From Bifidobacterium reuteri DSM 23975 (lineage in GTDB: Bacteria; Actinomycetota; Actinomycetes; Actinomycetales; Bifidobacteriaceae): 64,000 bases of DNA. The notes under the pieces are model-generated. The model saw only the letters and a program-made list of their open reading frames with translations, had not been told where the DNA came from and ran no database searches. This document shows, in pieces, positions 40,585-49,658 of the stretch; the first letter of the stretch is position 1; every line of letters starts with the position of its first letter. Made by a program: the position numbers and the translations under genes. Where the stretch lies: NCBI RefSeq assembly GCF_000741695.1, contig NZ_JGZK01000004.1, positions 124,001 to 188,000 on the forward strand, read 5' to 3'.

Positions 40585-42177
40585 CTAGAGGCCGAACAGT
40601 CCCCAGAAGGCCAGAGATAGGAAGATGCATAGCACAGCGGCGATCACCAGCACACAGATCGCACGCCGTATGCCATCGATGCGTCCGCGCTTGGCCCAGA
40701 GTGATTCCATGCCCCACGCGAACACCACTACCACGACCACCGTCAGCACCTGCAGCATATGCCAACCGATGCCGAACATATGCGGAGCCGGCGTCAGGGC
40801 GAATACCGCTGCGGCACCGACGGCCGACAGATACCCATACACCAGCAAAGACAGGACCAGAGCCGACAACCCCATGCTCCAGCATGGTTCGGCCACACTG
40901 ACATTGGCATACCGCTGTCGCCCCGTGTCATGTGCGGCGGGCGCCGATCGCAGCGACACGTACCTGCCACGCACGCGTACCAATCCGTCACGTTCACGCA
41001 CGCCGGCCCGAATCGTCGCCACGATGCCCAGCAGGAACGCCAGCGCCAACAGCACAGGTCCGGCCAACATGACGCCGAACAACACGCCCAGCGAACCGAT
41101 GATGCCCGAATTGGTGCGTTCCGGAGCCGCGAACTGCTGATTCGGCTTCACTCCAGCCACCTGAGGCGTGGCCCATCCACTGGCTACCGCGCCTGATGCG
41201 ACACCATTCACCCAGTTCTCCAGCGCCTGCGTGTACCCATCCGCAAGCGGCAGGCCAGGGGCGAACAGGCCCCTGCCGGCTCTCATCTGATGGTTGCCGG
41301 CGAAGTATCGCACAGTCACATCATGGTTCCCATTGCGTTGCGCGACCTGCATGATGCGCTGCGCCCCCTGTTCGATGGGCATGGCGGTGTCGTATACGCC
41401 GTAACTCACCAGAATGGGCATGGTAAGGGATTCGAGATAATGGTCCGCGTCGAAGTCGGCGTATTGCAATCCGAACGGCCTGTAATCGAGCGAAAGCAGC
41501 TTCAGCGTGTCATCGATGACCGGCTTGGGAGCCCCGGCCTCATGCGCATACGTGCTCATGGCCACAGCCATCTGCTCGCGGCCTTTGAACACCGGTGCGG
41601 ACGTGAGCGCCGCGAAGGCGATGTCATGACGCTGGGATGCCAATATCGTGGCGATCCAGGTGCCCTCGGATTCGGCATAGATGCCGGCATGGGACCGGTC
41701 CACGCCTCGGATTCCAAGCAACGTATCGAATGCACGCCCGTATTCCGAGGCGAATCGCGGATAATCACGATGCAGCACGGTGTAGTCGTCACTGCTTTTG
41801 GCAGGTACCAGGGTCACGATGCCGGCCGAAGCCATGGCATTGGCGATGTCGCCGAAATCCTCGGCCCCGCTGGTTCCCGAACCATGGATGAACAGGCATG
41901 CCGGACGAGGACCGGCAGCACCCACCGGTTCCCGCAGGATGGCGGACAGCGCTTTGCCATTGCCGATATCGATGGACAGCTGCGTTTCACGAGTGGGGTA
42001 TCGCCCTTCATGTGCGATGGAGGCATGTGCCGGAATAATCGCCGGTTCGGAGGAGGACACATCGATGTGATCGGTATATGGCCGGCTGTCCCATCTTGGC
42101 ATCATCATCCAACCAAGCAGCGCGAATACCAGCATCAGCACCAGTGCGATTGCAGCGACCCGCGCCACTCGTTTCAT
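40585..42177 (-). CDS. Membrane-bound alpha/beta hydrolase
   Basis: 530 residues. Start MKRVARVAAIALV preceded by GGGGAGGACTG. One N-terminal membrane anchor (ALVLMLVFALLGWMMM) puts the hydrolase domain outside: oxyanion region LFIHGSGTSG, nucleophile serine in YAESEGTW, aspartate in VSYGVYDTAMP and histidine in AGNHQMR. After about residue 350 four transmembrane helices follow. The nucleophile elbow is E-S-E-G rather than G-x-S-x-G. Substrate unknown; an exported esterase acting on the envelope is possible. Confidence 0.75.
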   Translation of the reverse strand: MKRVARVAAIALVLMLVFALLGWMMMPRWDSRPYTDHIDVSSSEPAIIPAHASIAHEGRYPTRETQLSIDIGNGKALSAILREPVGAAGPRPACLFIHGSGTSGAEDFGDIANAMASAGIVTLVPAKSSDDYTVLHRDYPRFASEYGRAFDTLLGIRGVDRSHAGIYAESEGTWIATILASQRHDIAFAALTSAPVFKGREQMAVAMSTYAHEAGAPKPVIDDTLKLLSLDYRPFGLQYADFDADHYLESLTMPILVSYGVYDTAMPIEQGAQRIMQVAQRNGNHDVTVRYFAGNHQMRAGRGLFAPGLPLADGYTQALENWVNGVASGAVASGWATPQVAGVKPNQQFAAPERTNSGIIGSLGVLFGVMLAGPVLLALAFLLGIVATIRAGVRERDGLVRVRGRYVSLRSAPAAHDTGRQRYANVSVAEPCWSMGLSALVLSLLVYGYLSAVGAAAVFALTPAPHMFGIGWHMLQVLTVVVVVVFAWGMESLWAKRGRIDGIRRAICVLVIAAVLCIFLSLAFWGLFGL

Positions 42178-42235
42178 CAGTCCTCCCCGGTCTGCGACGT
42201 CAACAGGTGTACTCGCAGCACTGTCCAACTCACCG

Positions 42236-42927
42236 TCACCCGCGCTGTTTTCTAGAGCCCATTATGGCCCAGATAACGGCCACAAGCACCAGAATCACGC
42301 CCACCACACCGCATACGATGGCCGCCAGCATGCGCGGATCGACGATCAGCATGTTCTGAATGATCAGACCGGGGAACGCCCAGCCGAACAACAGCCCGAC
42401 AGCACCGACCAGAATGCCGAGAACGCCGAAGATGATGGTCGGGACACTGGCTCCGCGCTTGGGTGCTTTCACATCGGCGTCTTGCACAGCGGCAGCTGTT
42501 GCAGCAGTCACCGTGGGCGCGGCGGCCGCCGGCTGCGCGAACGCGTCCGCCAATGGCGCATCCAAATCAGGCTTGGCCGCAGTCTCCTTGGTGCCGTCAT
42601 CAGTCGCGGAATCTGAGGCTTCAGTCTTCTCGGCATCATCCATTGTGGAATCAGCAGCATCCACCTCCTGAGCATCAGCACCGACTGCAGTGCCATAGTG
42701 CCAGTCTCAGCCTGTTCGCCATCAAGCGGCTGCACATTGAGCGCTGCCGTACGCTGCCCGTCGTTTTCCGTAGGCAGCACCTGAGTCTGGCTGCCATCGG
42801 CCACAGACATAAAGACCGAAGTGTCACCTCCTGCAGCATCAGGCTGCGGTTCAGCGGGCAAGGCCTGGGTTTCGGCCATATCCTGAACGGAATGGTATTC
42901 CTTGGTTTCGTTGACGTCGTTGCTCAT
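42236..42927 (-). pseudogene. Small membrane protein of the PspC operon, frameshifted by an 8-bp duplication
   Basis: The start MSNDVNETKEYHS overlaps the PspC stop (ATGA). The frame is a polar Gln/Asp-rich segment up to GEQAETGT; then AGTGCCATAGTGCCAG (42689-42704, plus strand) is a near-tandem octamer. Removing one octamer joins the frame to AVGADAQEVDAADSTMDDAEK and two membrane helices (TIIFGVLGILVGAVGLLFGWAF, LAAIVCGVVGVILVLVAVIWAIM). The restored protein would have about 227 residues. It may be a decayed gene, a phase-variable switch, or an assembly error. Confidence 0.75.
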
Positions 42928-44900
42928 TGTTCCGTCTCCTTGCTGGAATCATTGGATGTGCCGGAATCCTGATTGCCGGCTGCGGAATCGGATTCGGCAT
43001 CCAGATACCGCTGGCGTTCCTTATTCCCACTTTCAGTGCCATACCTGTCGGCATAGTCACGGAAGTTGTAATCCTCCCAATCGGACGCGTAGACCACGTT
43101 GACACGGCCTTCCACGGCATAGGGCACGGCGATCAGCAGTTCGGGGCCGGATTCCGGTTCCAGGTCAGGCGAGTTCGTCATCCATTCATAGTTCTTTTCT
43201 CCTATAGGCGCGGAAGGAAACGTCGAGCTGCCATCCAACGAGAAATTGAACGAGCCGGACGTGTCATATACCAGAGTGTATTTGCCGCCTACACTGGCAG
43301 GCCCAATCATGTATCCGGTTTGCTCAGAACCGAAGCCGTACGTGCAGCCGTCCGGCAAGATGATGTGCACCTGCGCGCTTCTGGCGGCGACCTTGATGCT
43401 GCCGACCGGGCAACTGCTGGTAATGGTCTTGCCGCTATACGTTTTCACCTGATGCGGCTGATGGAGGTCTCCCCATGCGGACAAATCGAGAATGGCTTTG
43501 CTTTCGTCATAGCTATCGCCGTCAAACGCCACACCTTGCTCGAGCTTGCCGAATGTGCGGTCACTGGAATCAGCAGCGAACGTGCGACCGACCTGCACTT
43601 CGTTCATACCATACCAGTTCTCGGAACCCGCACCTTCCTTGAGTTCGATGGTCTGCAAGGTATTCTGCCTATCGGCAAGCGTATAGCGGTACCAATGCAC
43701 CGAATATGTGCTGCTCACCATGATCATGCATGTGGCGCAGAATCCGGCGATAAGGCCCAGCGGAATCAGCCCTCCGGCCCGCCGGCCTTTGATACCCAGC
43801 GCCACGACCACAATGCCCATCAGCACGCACACTGCGGAAATCCATATGGTTCCCCAACGCACTATGGATTCGATGCCCAAATCGTCGAACCATATCCATC
43901 CCATCAGTACGGCGAAGGAAATGCAGGCGACACCCAGGATGCCCAGTACCACGATAGGACCTGCGGGTTTGCGGCGCGAAGACTGTTGCGGGGGCGCGAC
44001 GACGGCGCTCGCGGTCATTGCCGGTGCCGGGGCACCCGCATTCGCACCATTATGTGAAACACTCTGTGAAACATATGGCGATGGTTGCGGCTCACCCAAC
44101 GGCGTTTGCGGCGCGGCAGGAGATGCCTGCGGCATGAACGGGGATTCCTGCGACGTAGCAGGAGCCGGATGGAAGATACCGACCGGGGGCTGGGTTGGCT
44201 GATTCACCGATGCCGCATGAGTCGTATCAACGGAGCCATATGAGCCGGCAGATGCCGCCCCAGGCATACCGGCACCGTTCTGGGCATATGACTGAGGCGA
44301 GCCGTATGGTGCGTACGGAACGCCTCCCGGCATGCCATTAGGAGCACCGGTCGGCGTAAATCCCGGCTGCGCATATTGCCCGCCCGCATACGGCGCGGCC
44401 GAATCGTTGCGCTGCATACCGTTGCGCTGCATACCATTGCGCTGTGGTCCGCGATACCCGAACCCGTATCCCTCGCGCTGCCGTATGCCGCTTTTGGCCA
44501 GCCACCACAAGGCGAGCAACGCCAGCACGATGCACACCCAGCCAGCCCCCGGAATCAGCAACGCCACGGCAAAGAACACAAAGCAACCGAGGCAGTTCCA
44601 ATCCCATCTGCCGGCGAACAGTTCCTCGCCGAGAATGCGACCATCGCGAGCATCAGGCATCAGGAACCAGCCGAACGCGTACAGTGCCGCGCCGAAACCG
44701 AAGAACAGTGTGAAGACGATGACCAGCGCACGTACCAGGGTCGGGCTCCAGCCGAGTCGCGCGGCGATGCCGCTACATACGCCGCCGACCCACCGGTCGT
44801 CACCACGCATCAGTCCGCTGGACCGTATCCAAGTGAAGAACCGCTGCAGTACAGTGTTCTGACTCTGCGGTTGATGGTGATTCATATTCGAATTGCTCAT
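42924..44900 (-). CDS. PspC-domain membrane protein
   Basis: 658 residues. The N-terminal PspC domain (DDRWVGGVCSGIAARLGWSPTLVRALVIVFTLFFGFGAALYAFGWFLMP) is followed by more membrane helices, a long Pro/Gln/Ala linker (about 155-315), further helices, and a C-terminal extracytoplasmic region with a LiaF-like beta pattern (KAILDLSAWGD...GSIKVAARSAQVHIILPDG). This is the membrane partner typical of actinobacterial PspC-kinase-regulator modules sensing envelope stress. No ribosome binding site; TGTAAT lies six bases before the ATG, suggesting a leaderless mRNA. The kinase gene is divergent. Confidence 0.85.
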   Translation of the reverse strand: MSNSNMNHHQPQSQNTVLQRFFTWIRSSGLMRGDDRWVGGVCSGIAARLGWSPTLVRALVIVFTLFFGFGAALYAFGWFLMPDARDGRILGEELFAGRWDWNCLGCFVFFAVALLIPGAGWVCIVLALLALWWLAKSGIRQREGYGFGYRGPQRNGMQRNGMQRNDSAAPYAGGQYAQPGFTPTGAPNGMPGGVPYAPYGSPQSYAQNGAGMPGAASAGSYGSVDTTHAASVNQPTQPPVGIFHPAPATSQESPFMPQASPAAPQTPLGEPQPSPYVSQSVSHNGANAGAPAPAMTASAVVAPPQQSSRRKPAGPIVVLGILGVACISFAVLMGWIWFDDLGIESIVRWGTIWISAVCVLMGIVVVALGIKGRRAGGLIPLGLIAGFCATCMIMVSSTYSVHWYRYTLADRQNTLQTIELKEGAGSENWYGMNEVQVGRTFAADSSDRTFGKLEQGVAFDGDSYDESKAILDLSAWGDLHQPHQVKTYSGKTITSSCPVGSIKVAARSAQVHIILPDGCTYGFGSEQTGYMIGPASVGGKYTLVYDTSGSFNFSLDGSSTFPSAPIGEKNYEWMTNSPDLEPESGPELLIAVPYAVEGRVNVVYASDWEDYNFRDYADRYGTESGNKERQRYLDAESDSAAGNQDSGTSNDSSKETEQ

Positions 44901-44906
44901 GGTTCC

Positions 44907-44912
44907 ATTACA
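44907..44912 (-). promoter_or_regulatory. Putative -10 of leaderless pspC-like gene
   Basis: TGTAAT-GGAACC-ATG: the hexamer ends six bases before the start codon. The same layout is found at the divergent kinase gene. Confidence 0.4.
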
Positions 44913-45001
44913 GCGCGCGGCGCGCGGCATACTCCCCGGAGAACACCCTGATTCGTCCCTGAACATCGGCGTAAAACCCGGTGTGGGCTCCCCGAACGCG
45001 G

Positions 45002-45007
45002 CACAAT
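45002..45007 (+). promoter_or_regulatory. Putative -10 of leaderless kinase gene
   Basis: CACAAT-GGAATC-ATG mirrors the pspC side (TGTAAT-GGAACC-ATG). No ribosome binding site is present at either start. Confidence 0.4.
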
Positions 45008-45013
45008 GGAATC

Positions 45014-46369
45014 ATGACCTCATCTACCCTGCATGACGCCGAGCCCCTGCTGCCGTCGCGCATGCCCCTGATGCGCCCCAAGCACGGCCGATGGCTGACC
45101 GGCGTATGCCAAGGCATCGCCTTGCATTTGGGCGTCTCCGTGGTCTGGGTCCGATTGGCGTTCATCGTATTGACGATGCTGTATGGTTCCGGCATCATCG
45201 GGTATGTCTTCCTGTGGATTTTCGTACCTGCCGGAGACCCGGTCGCCGCGACGGCAGCCCGGAGGGACACGGTTCCGCCCGATCAGGCACCTTTGTCCAA
45301 AGGCAACCAACCGGTCAACGCGCATGGATCCGCGATCCCCGCAGAAGACGTCTTCGGCACCAATGAATCCCTGACCGAAGCGGTGCAGCGCGCCCCCAAA
45401 CCCGCGCTTGTGGCCCTTGGCGGTTTCGCATTGATGGCCATCGGCATGCTGTTCATGAGCGCCGGTGTGGATGATGCGATCATCATGCCGTTGCTCCTGG
45501 TGTTCGCCGGCATCGCACTGGCTTGGATGAATATGGCACCCCGAGGCATACAACTGGCCTCCATGCTGGGTGGACTGCTGCTGATCTTCATCGGCTGGGC
45601 CATGTATGTGTCCAACGTATCGTTCATAGGCTGGGGCACCTCGCCCCGGCGAATCATGGCGTCCGGTTTTCTGATGATCGTTGCTATGGTGGTGGCCATA
45701 TTGCCATGGGCCAATACCATGCTGCAACAACTCGCACGCGAGCAGTCCCTCAAGGAGCGCGAGGAGGAGCGCGCGGACATGGCGGCGCATCTGCATGATG
45801 GCGTATTACAGACGCTGGCGCTTATTCAGCTGCATTCCTCAGAGCCGGAAAGCGTGTTCACCCTAGCGCGCGCCCAAGAGCGCGAACTGCGCGAATGGCT
45901 GTATCAGGAGCGTTCCACCACCGACCGCTCGGTGAGCGCGGGGCTCAGGTCCATCGCCGCCGAGGTCGAAGATGGCCACGGCAAGCCGATCGAAGTGGTC
46001 ACCGTGGGGGACGCAAGACCCAGCGCACAGACCGATGCCTTGCTGGATGCCACCCGTCAGGCGCTGGTCAATGCCGTGACGCATGGCAGAGAACCGATTT
46101 CGCTCTATTGTGAGGCCGGTCCTTCATTGGTGGAGGTGTTCGTGCGTGACCACGGCACCGGTTTCGATATCCACACCGTGCCCAAAGACCGACTGGGCAT
46201 TCGGGAATCGATTGTCGGCCGCGTCGAACGCCGGGGCGGTACAGTGGAAATCGTATCCAGAGCGGGATGGGGCACGGAGGTCCGCATGCATATGCCGATT
46301 GCGCCGAATACGCCGAAAACGCCAAGTGCGCCGAAAACTACAGCGGACACCGCATCAGGCGGCATGTGA
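45014..46369 (+). CDS. Sensor histidine kinase with N-terminal PspC domain
   Basis: 451 residues. N-terminal PspC domain (HGRWLTGVCQGIALHLGVSVVWVRLAFIVLTMLYGSGIIGYVFLWIFVP), four more membrane helices (about 135-230), a HisKA_3-type dimerisation region with the phosphorylated histidine in AAHLHDGVLQTLALI (H261), and a HATPase_c domain (ALVNAVTHG, DHGTGFDIHTVPKDRLGIRESIVGRVERRGG). It phosphorylates the NarL-type regulator encoded 58 bp downstream. This is the DesK/LiaS class of envelope sensors. Confidence 0.9.
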   Translation: MTSSTLHDAEPLLPSRMPLMRPKHGRWLTGVCQGIALHLGVSVVWVRLAFIVLTMLYGSGIIGYVFLWIFVPAGDPVAATAARRDTVPPDQAPLSKGNQPVNAHGSAIPAEDVFGTNESLTEAVQRAPKPALVALGGFALMAIGMLFMSAGVDDAIIMPLLLVFAGIALAWMNMAPRGIQLASMLGGLLLIFIGWAMYVSNVSFIGWGTSPRRIMASGFLMIVAMVVAILPWANTMLQQLAREQSLKEREEERADMAAHLHDGVLQTLALIQLHSSEPESVFTLARAQERELREWLYQERSTTDRSVSAGLRSIAAEVEDGHGKPIEVVTVGDARPSAQTDALLDATRQALVNAVTHGREPISLYCEAGPSLVEVFVRDHGTGFDIHTVPKDRLGIRESIVGRVERRGGTVEIVSRAGWGTEVRMHMPIAPNTPKTPSAPKTTADTASGGM

Positions 46370-46427
46370 GCGCAGCATCGCGTTCCGGCTTCGGGAGAAG
46401 AGAACGGCAGACATGGAAGGAGAAAGC

Positions 46428-47108
46428 ATGAGCGAGACGGATGATACGAGGATCCGCGTGGCGGTGGTCGATGATCATGAGATGTTCCGCGCGGGAGTCA
46501 TCGCCACGCTGCGCGATGAATTCGACATTGTGGGCCAGGCGGCCGACGTGCCGAGTTCCGTGGCGGTGATCGCCCAGACAAAGCCGCAAGTGGTGTTGCT
46601 GGATGTGCACGTGCCGGGCGGTGAAGGCGGCGGAGGCGCGGAAATCCTGCTGAAATCGCGCCCCTACTCCCCCAACACTGCGTTTCTGGCACTGTCCGTT
46701 TCCGATGCCCCGCAGGACGTGGGTTCGGTGATTCGCGCCGGCGCGCGTGGCTATGTGACCAAGACCATCACCGGCGCCGACTTGATCTCCTCCATCAAGC
46801 AGGTACAGGAAGGGTATGCGGTCTTTTCGCCGAAATTGGCCGGATTCGTCTTGTCGGCATTCCAAGGCGGCGCGTTCGGGGCCGCTTCCGACACGCCGGT
46901 TCACGACGAGGAACTAAATAGGCTGTCCGCACGAGAGCAGGAGGTGATGCGTCTGATCGCCCGCGGATACACCTATAAGGAGGTGGCTGCGGAGCTGTTC
47001 ATCTCCATCAAAACCGTGGAGACGCACGTGAGTTCGGTGCTGAGAAAGCTACAGCTTTCCAACCGCACCGAACTCACGCGTTGGGCGGCTGACCGACGAA
47101 TCGTATGA
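46428..47108 (+). CDS. NarL/LuxR-type response regulator
   Basis: 226 residues; start MSETDD preceded by AAGGAGAAAGC. The receiver domain has DDHEMFRAG and the phosphorylated aspartate in VVLLDVHVPGG (D59), with a Gly-rich insertion GGEGGGG after it. The C-terminal LuxR-type HTH is LSAREQEVMRLIARGYTYKEVAAELFISIKTVETHVSSVLRKLQ. It is the partner of the PspC-domain kinase, and the shared divergent promoter makes autoregulation likely. Confidence 0.93.
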   Translation: MSETDDTRIRVAVVDDHEMFRAGVIATLRDEFDIVGQAADVPSSVAVIAQTKPQVVLLDVHVPGGEGGGGAEILLKSRPYSPNTAFLALSVSDAPQDVGSVIRAGARGYVTKTITGADLISSIKQVQEGYAVFSPKLAGFVLSAFQGGAFGAASDTPVHDEELNRLSAREQEVMRLIARGYTYKEVAAELFISIKTVETHVSSVLRKLQLSNRTELTRWAADRRIV

Positions 47109-47140
47109 CCGCGCATGTGCCGGTCTTGTGCGGAGCCCAT

Positions 47141-47182
47141 ATATGACTAAGTCCCCTCTCGTTGGAGGGGACTTAGTCATAT
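47141..47182. terminator. Bidirectional terminator between regulator and galE
   Basis: An 18-bp perfect stem (ATATGACTAAGTCCCCTC on the left) with loop TCGTTG lies between two converging genes. Confidence 0.88.
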
Positions 47183-47231
47183 GATTAGCGAATCAGCGGC
47201 TCGGCAAATAAGCCAAATAAGCCGAGTCTCG

Positions 47232-48254
47232 TCACTTGGCGTCGCGGAAACCGTTCGGGTTCTTGGTCTGCCAGTTGAGGGAGGACTTGGCCATATCATC
47301 GATGGTCAGCTCGGCCTTCCAATCCAGCTCCTTGGCGGCCTTGGAGGCGTCGGCGTAGCAGGCGGCGATGTCGCCGGGGCGGCGGGGCTTGATCACGTAC
47401 GGGATGGCGTGGCCGGCGGCCTTCTCGTAGGCCTTGATGACCTCGAGCACGGAGTAGCCGTGGCCGGTGCCCAGATTGTAGGTGAAGACGCCGGTCTTGT
47501 CGATGTGGTCGATGACGGCGACGTGGCCCTTGGCCAGGTCGACCACGTGGATGTAGTCGCGCACGCCGGTGCCGTCAGGGGTGTCGTAGTCGTCGCCGAA
47601 GACCTGCACGGCCTTGAGCTCGCCGATGGCGACCTTGGCCACGTACGGGGTGAGGTTCGCCGGGATGCCCTTCGGATCCTCGCCGAGGAGGCCGGACTCG
47701 TGGGCGCCAACCGGGTTGAAGTAGCGCAGCAGCACGATGGTCCACTCCGGGTCGGCCACGTGCACATCGCGCAGGATCTGCTCCTGGAACAGCTTGGAGG
47801 TGCCGTACGGGTTGGTGGTACCGCCGGTCGGGGTCTCCTCGGTGATCGGGAGCTCCTTCGGGGTGCCGTATACGGTGGCGGAGGAGGAGAAGATGATCTT
47901 CTTCACGTTGTGGGCGCGCATCACCTTGAGCAGCACCAGCGTGGAGTACAGGTTGTTGTCGTAGTATTCGATCGGCTTGGCCACGGACTCGCCCACTGCC
48001 TTGAGGCCGGCGAAGTGGATGACCCAATCGATCGGGTTCTCGTCGAAGATCTTGTTCATGAGAGCTTCGTCACGCACGTCGCCGTCGTAACGCTTGATCT
48101 TCTTGCCGGTGATCTGCTCGACGCGGTCGAGGGCGATCGGGGATGAGTTGCCGTAGTTGTCTACGGACACCACATCGTATCCCTTATTCAAGAGTTCGAC
48201 ATCAGTATGGGTGGCAATGAAGCCCGCACCACCCGTAACCAGAACAGTGGTCAT
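47232..48254 (-). CDS. galE: UDP-glucose 4-epimerase
   Basis: 340 residues, start preceded by AAGGAGAGCAC. The NAD-binding motif TGGAGFIATHTDVELL, the Ser/Thr-Tyr-Lys site (SSSATVYG and NPYGTSK) and KPRRPGDIAACYADASKA are typical of GalE. It interconverts UDP-galactose and UDP-glucose, allowing galactose from lactose to enter metabolism or supplying UDP-galactose for glycans. It is on the same strand as, but separated from, the sugar ABC importer. Confidence 0.95.
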   Translation of the reverse strand: MTTVLVTGGAGFIATHTDVELLNKGYDVVSVDNYGNSSPIALDRVEQITGKKIKRYDGDVRDEALMNKIFDENPIDWVIHFAGLKAVGESVAKPIEYYDNNLYSTLVLLKVMRAHNVKKIIFSSSATVYGTPKELPITEETPTGGTTNPYGTSKLFQEQILRDVHVADPEWTIVLLRYFNPVGAHESGLLGEDPKGIPANLTPYVAKVAIGELKAVQVFGDDYDTPDGTGVRDYIHVVDLAKGHVAVIDHIDKTGVFTYNLGTGHGYSVLEVIKAYEKAAGHAIPYVIKPRRPGDIAACYADASKAAKELDWKAELTIDDMAKSSLNWQTKNPNGFRDAK

Positions 48255-48636
48255 GTGCTCTCCTTGAAGGATGTGCATTTCTGTTTCCAGAATGTGCGCT
48301 TTTGTTCTTTCACTTCTGAGTTTACTGAAAAATAGTGACAAAATCAAACAAACTCGGGCGGTTCGCATGAACATATGGTGTGAATATACAGTGACACACT
48401 TCAATGCATAAGCCCACGTCCAACGAGAACGGTCGCGGAAGCCGCCGGCATACGTTCATACAATAAATCCGGCACCGCAATCGGCTCCAAACCAGGGTTC
48501 TGACTGCGGGAACCCTGCGGAACCGACCACAGCACCGGAAGCATATAATCACACCCCGCAATCAAGGACATCGCCAACCTGACGATCGAATGAATGATTA
48601 CGGGTCGTCCACCCCCTCCAAGGGTAAAGGAAGACA
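48255..48636. other. Spacer between galE and the sugar importer
   Basis: It should hold the galE promoter. A minus-strand frame across 48401-48715 (MPSRAES... to ATVLVGRGLMH) overlaps the permease end and has no recognised features. Confidence 0.35.
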
Positions 48637-48676
48637 CCGCCCGACATCGAAGGAGTGGTACAAGCATATCGGGCGG
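48637..48676 (-). terminator. Terminator of the sugar ABC operon
   Basis: CCGCCCGA pairs with TCGGGCGG with a long loop, 22 bp beyond the permease stop, followed on the minus strand by TGTCTTCCTTT. Confidence 0.55.
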
Positions 48677-48698
48677 CGTGGAATGTGCGGCAGTGCTC

Positions 48699-49658
48699 TC
48701 AGCCCTTGACGGCACCGGCGGCCAGGCCGGCCTGCCAGTAGCGCTGGAGACCGAGGAAGAGGACGATCACCGGGAGCACGCCGAGCAGGGCACCCATCAT
48801 CAGGGCACCACGGTCGGTGAACGTGGCCAGCGAGACCATGCCGTACAGGCCCAAGGTCACCGGCTTGAGGGTGTCGGAGGAGACCATCATCAACGGCAGC
48901 AGGAAGTTGTTCCACGTAGCCACGAACAGGAACAGGAAGATCGTGACCATAGCCGGGGCGAGAATCCTCAGCACGATGGTGAAGAAGATTCGCGCCTCGC
49001 TGGCGCCATCGATGCGGGCTGCTTCAAGCAGCTCGTTCGGCACCGAGGTCTGCGCGTACACGCGGCCCAGGAAGAAGCCGAACGGCGAGACACAGCACGG
49101 GATGATGATGGCCAACATCGTGTTGGTCAGATGCACGGCGTGGAAGATGGAGTACTGCGGGATGGTCAGCAGGGCGGCAGGCATCAGCATGCAACCCATG
49201 ATGACGCCGATGGCCAGGTTCTTGCCCTTGAAGTTGAACTTCGCGGTGGCATAACCGGCCATCACGGCGACCAGGGTTCCGATCAGCGCGGATACGCCCG
49301 AGTAGATCAGTGAGTTCAGCACCCAACGCCAGAACTGGCCACGGGTCCAACCGAGCAGAGTGGAATAGTTCTTGGCGATGGCGGCCGGCAGATCAGGCAG
49401 CCCCACTGCGAACCACAAGCCATTGCCGCTGGTCATCTGGCTCGGCGTCTTGGTGGACGCGATGATGGCCCAGTAAATCGGGAACAGGAAGTAGATCAGC
49501 GCGAAGACCAGCACCAGGATGGTGACGGTCTTGACCAGCGCATTCGGCTGCATGGAACGAGGCAGGTCGTTCGCGTGCTTGTCGCGGATCTTGTCGGCCT
49601 TCTTGCGTGCGCGCGCAGCGGCACGGGATTCTTTGTCATTCAGTTCTGCGGTGCTCAT
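48699..49658 (-). CDS. Sugar ABC transporter permease, MalG type
   Basis: 319 residues, six membrane segments after a charged N-terminus. The EAA loop EAARIDGASEARIFFTIVLRILAPA contacts the ATPase. It overlaps the other permease by ATGA. Belongs to the CUT1 group importing oligosaccharides; the substrate is unknown. No ATPase gene is nearby, so a shared MsmK-like ATPase is probably used. Confidence 0.9.
   Translation of the reverse strand: MSTAELNDKESRAAARARKKADKIRDKHANDLPRSMQPNALVKTVTILVLVFALIYFLFPIYWAIIASTKTPSQMTSGNGLWFAVGLPDLPAAIAKNYSTLLGWTRGQFWRWVLNSLIYSGVSALIGTLVAVMAGYATAKFNFKGKNLAIGVIMGCMLMPAALLTIPQYSIFHAVHLTNTMLAIIIPCCVSPFGFFLGRVYAQTSVPNELLEAARIDGASEARIFFTIVLRILAPAMVTIFLFLFVATWNNFLLPLMMVSSDTLKPVTLGLYGMVSLATFTDRGALMMGALLGVLPVIVLFLGLQRYWQAGLAAGAVKG

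Noticed and set aside
48401..48715. A minus-strand frame downstream of the permease gene
   Set aside because: It crosses the putative operon terminator and the permease end, has no start signal and no recognised features; a gene remnant cannot be excluded.
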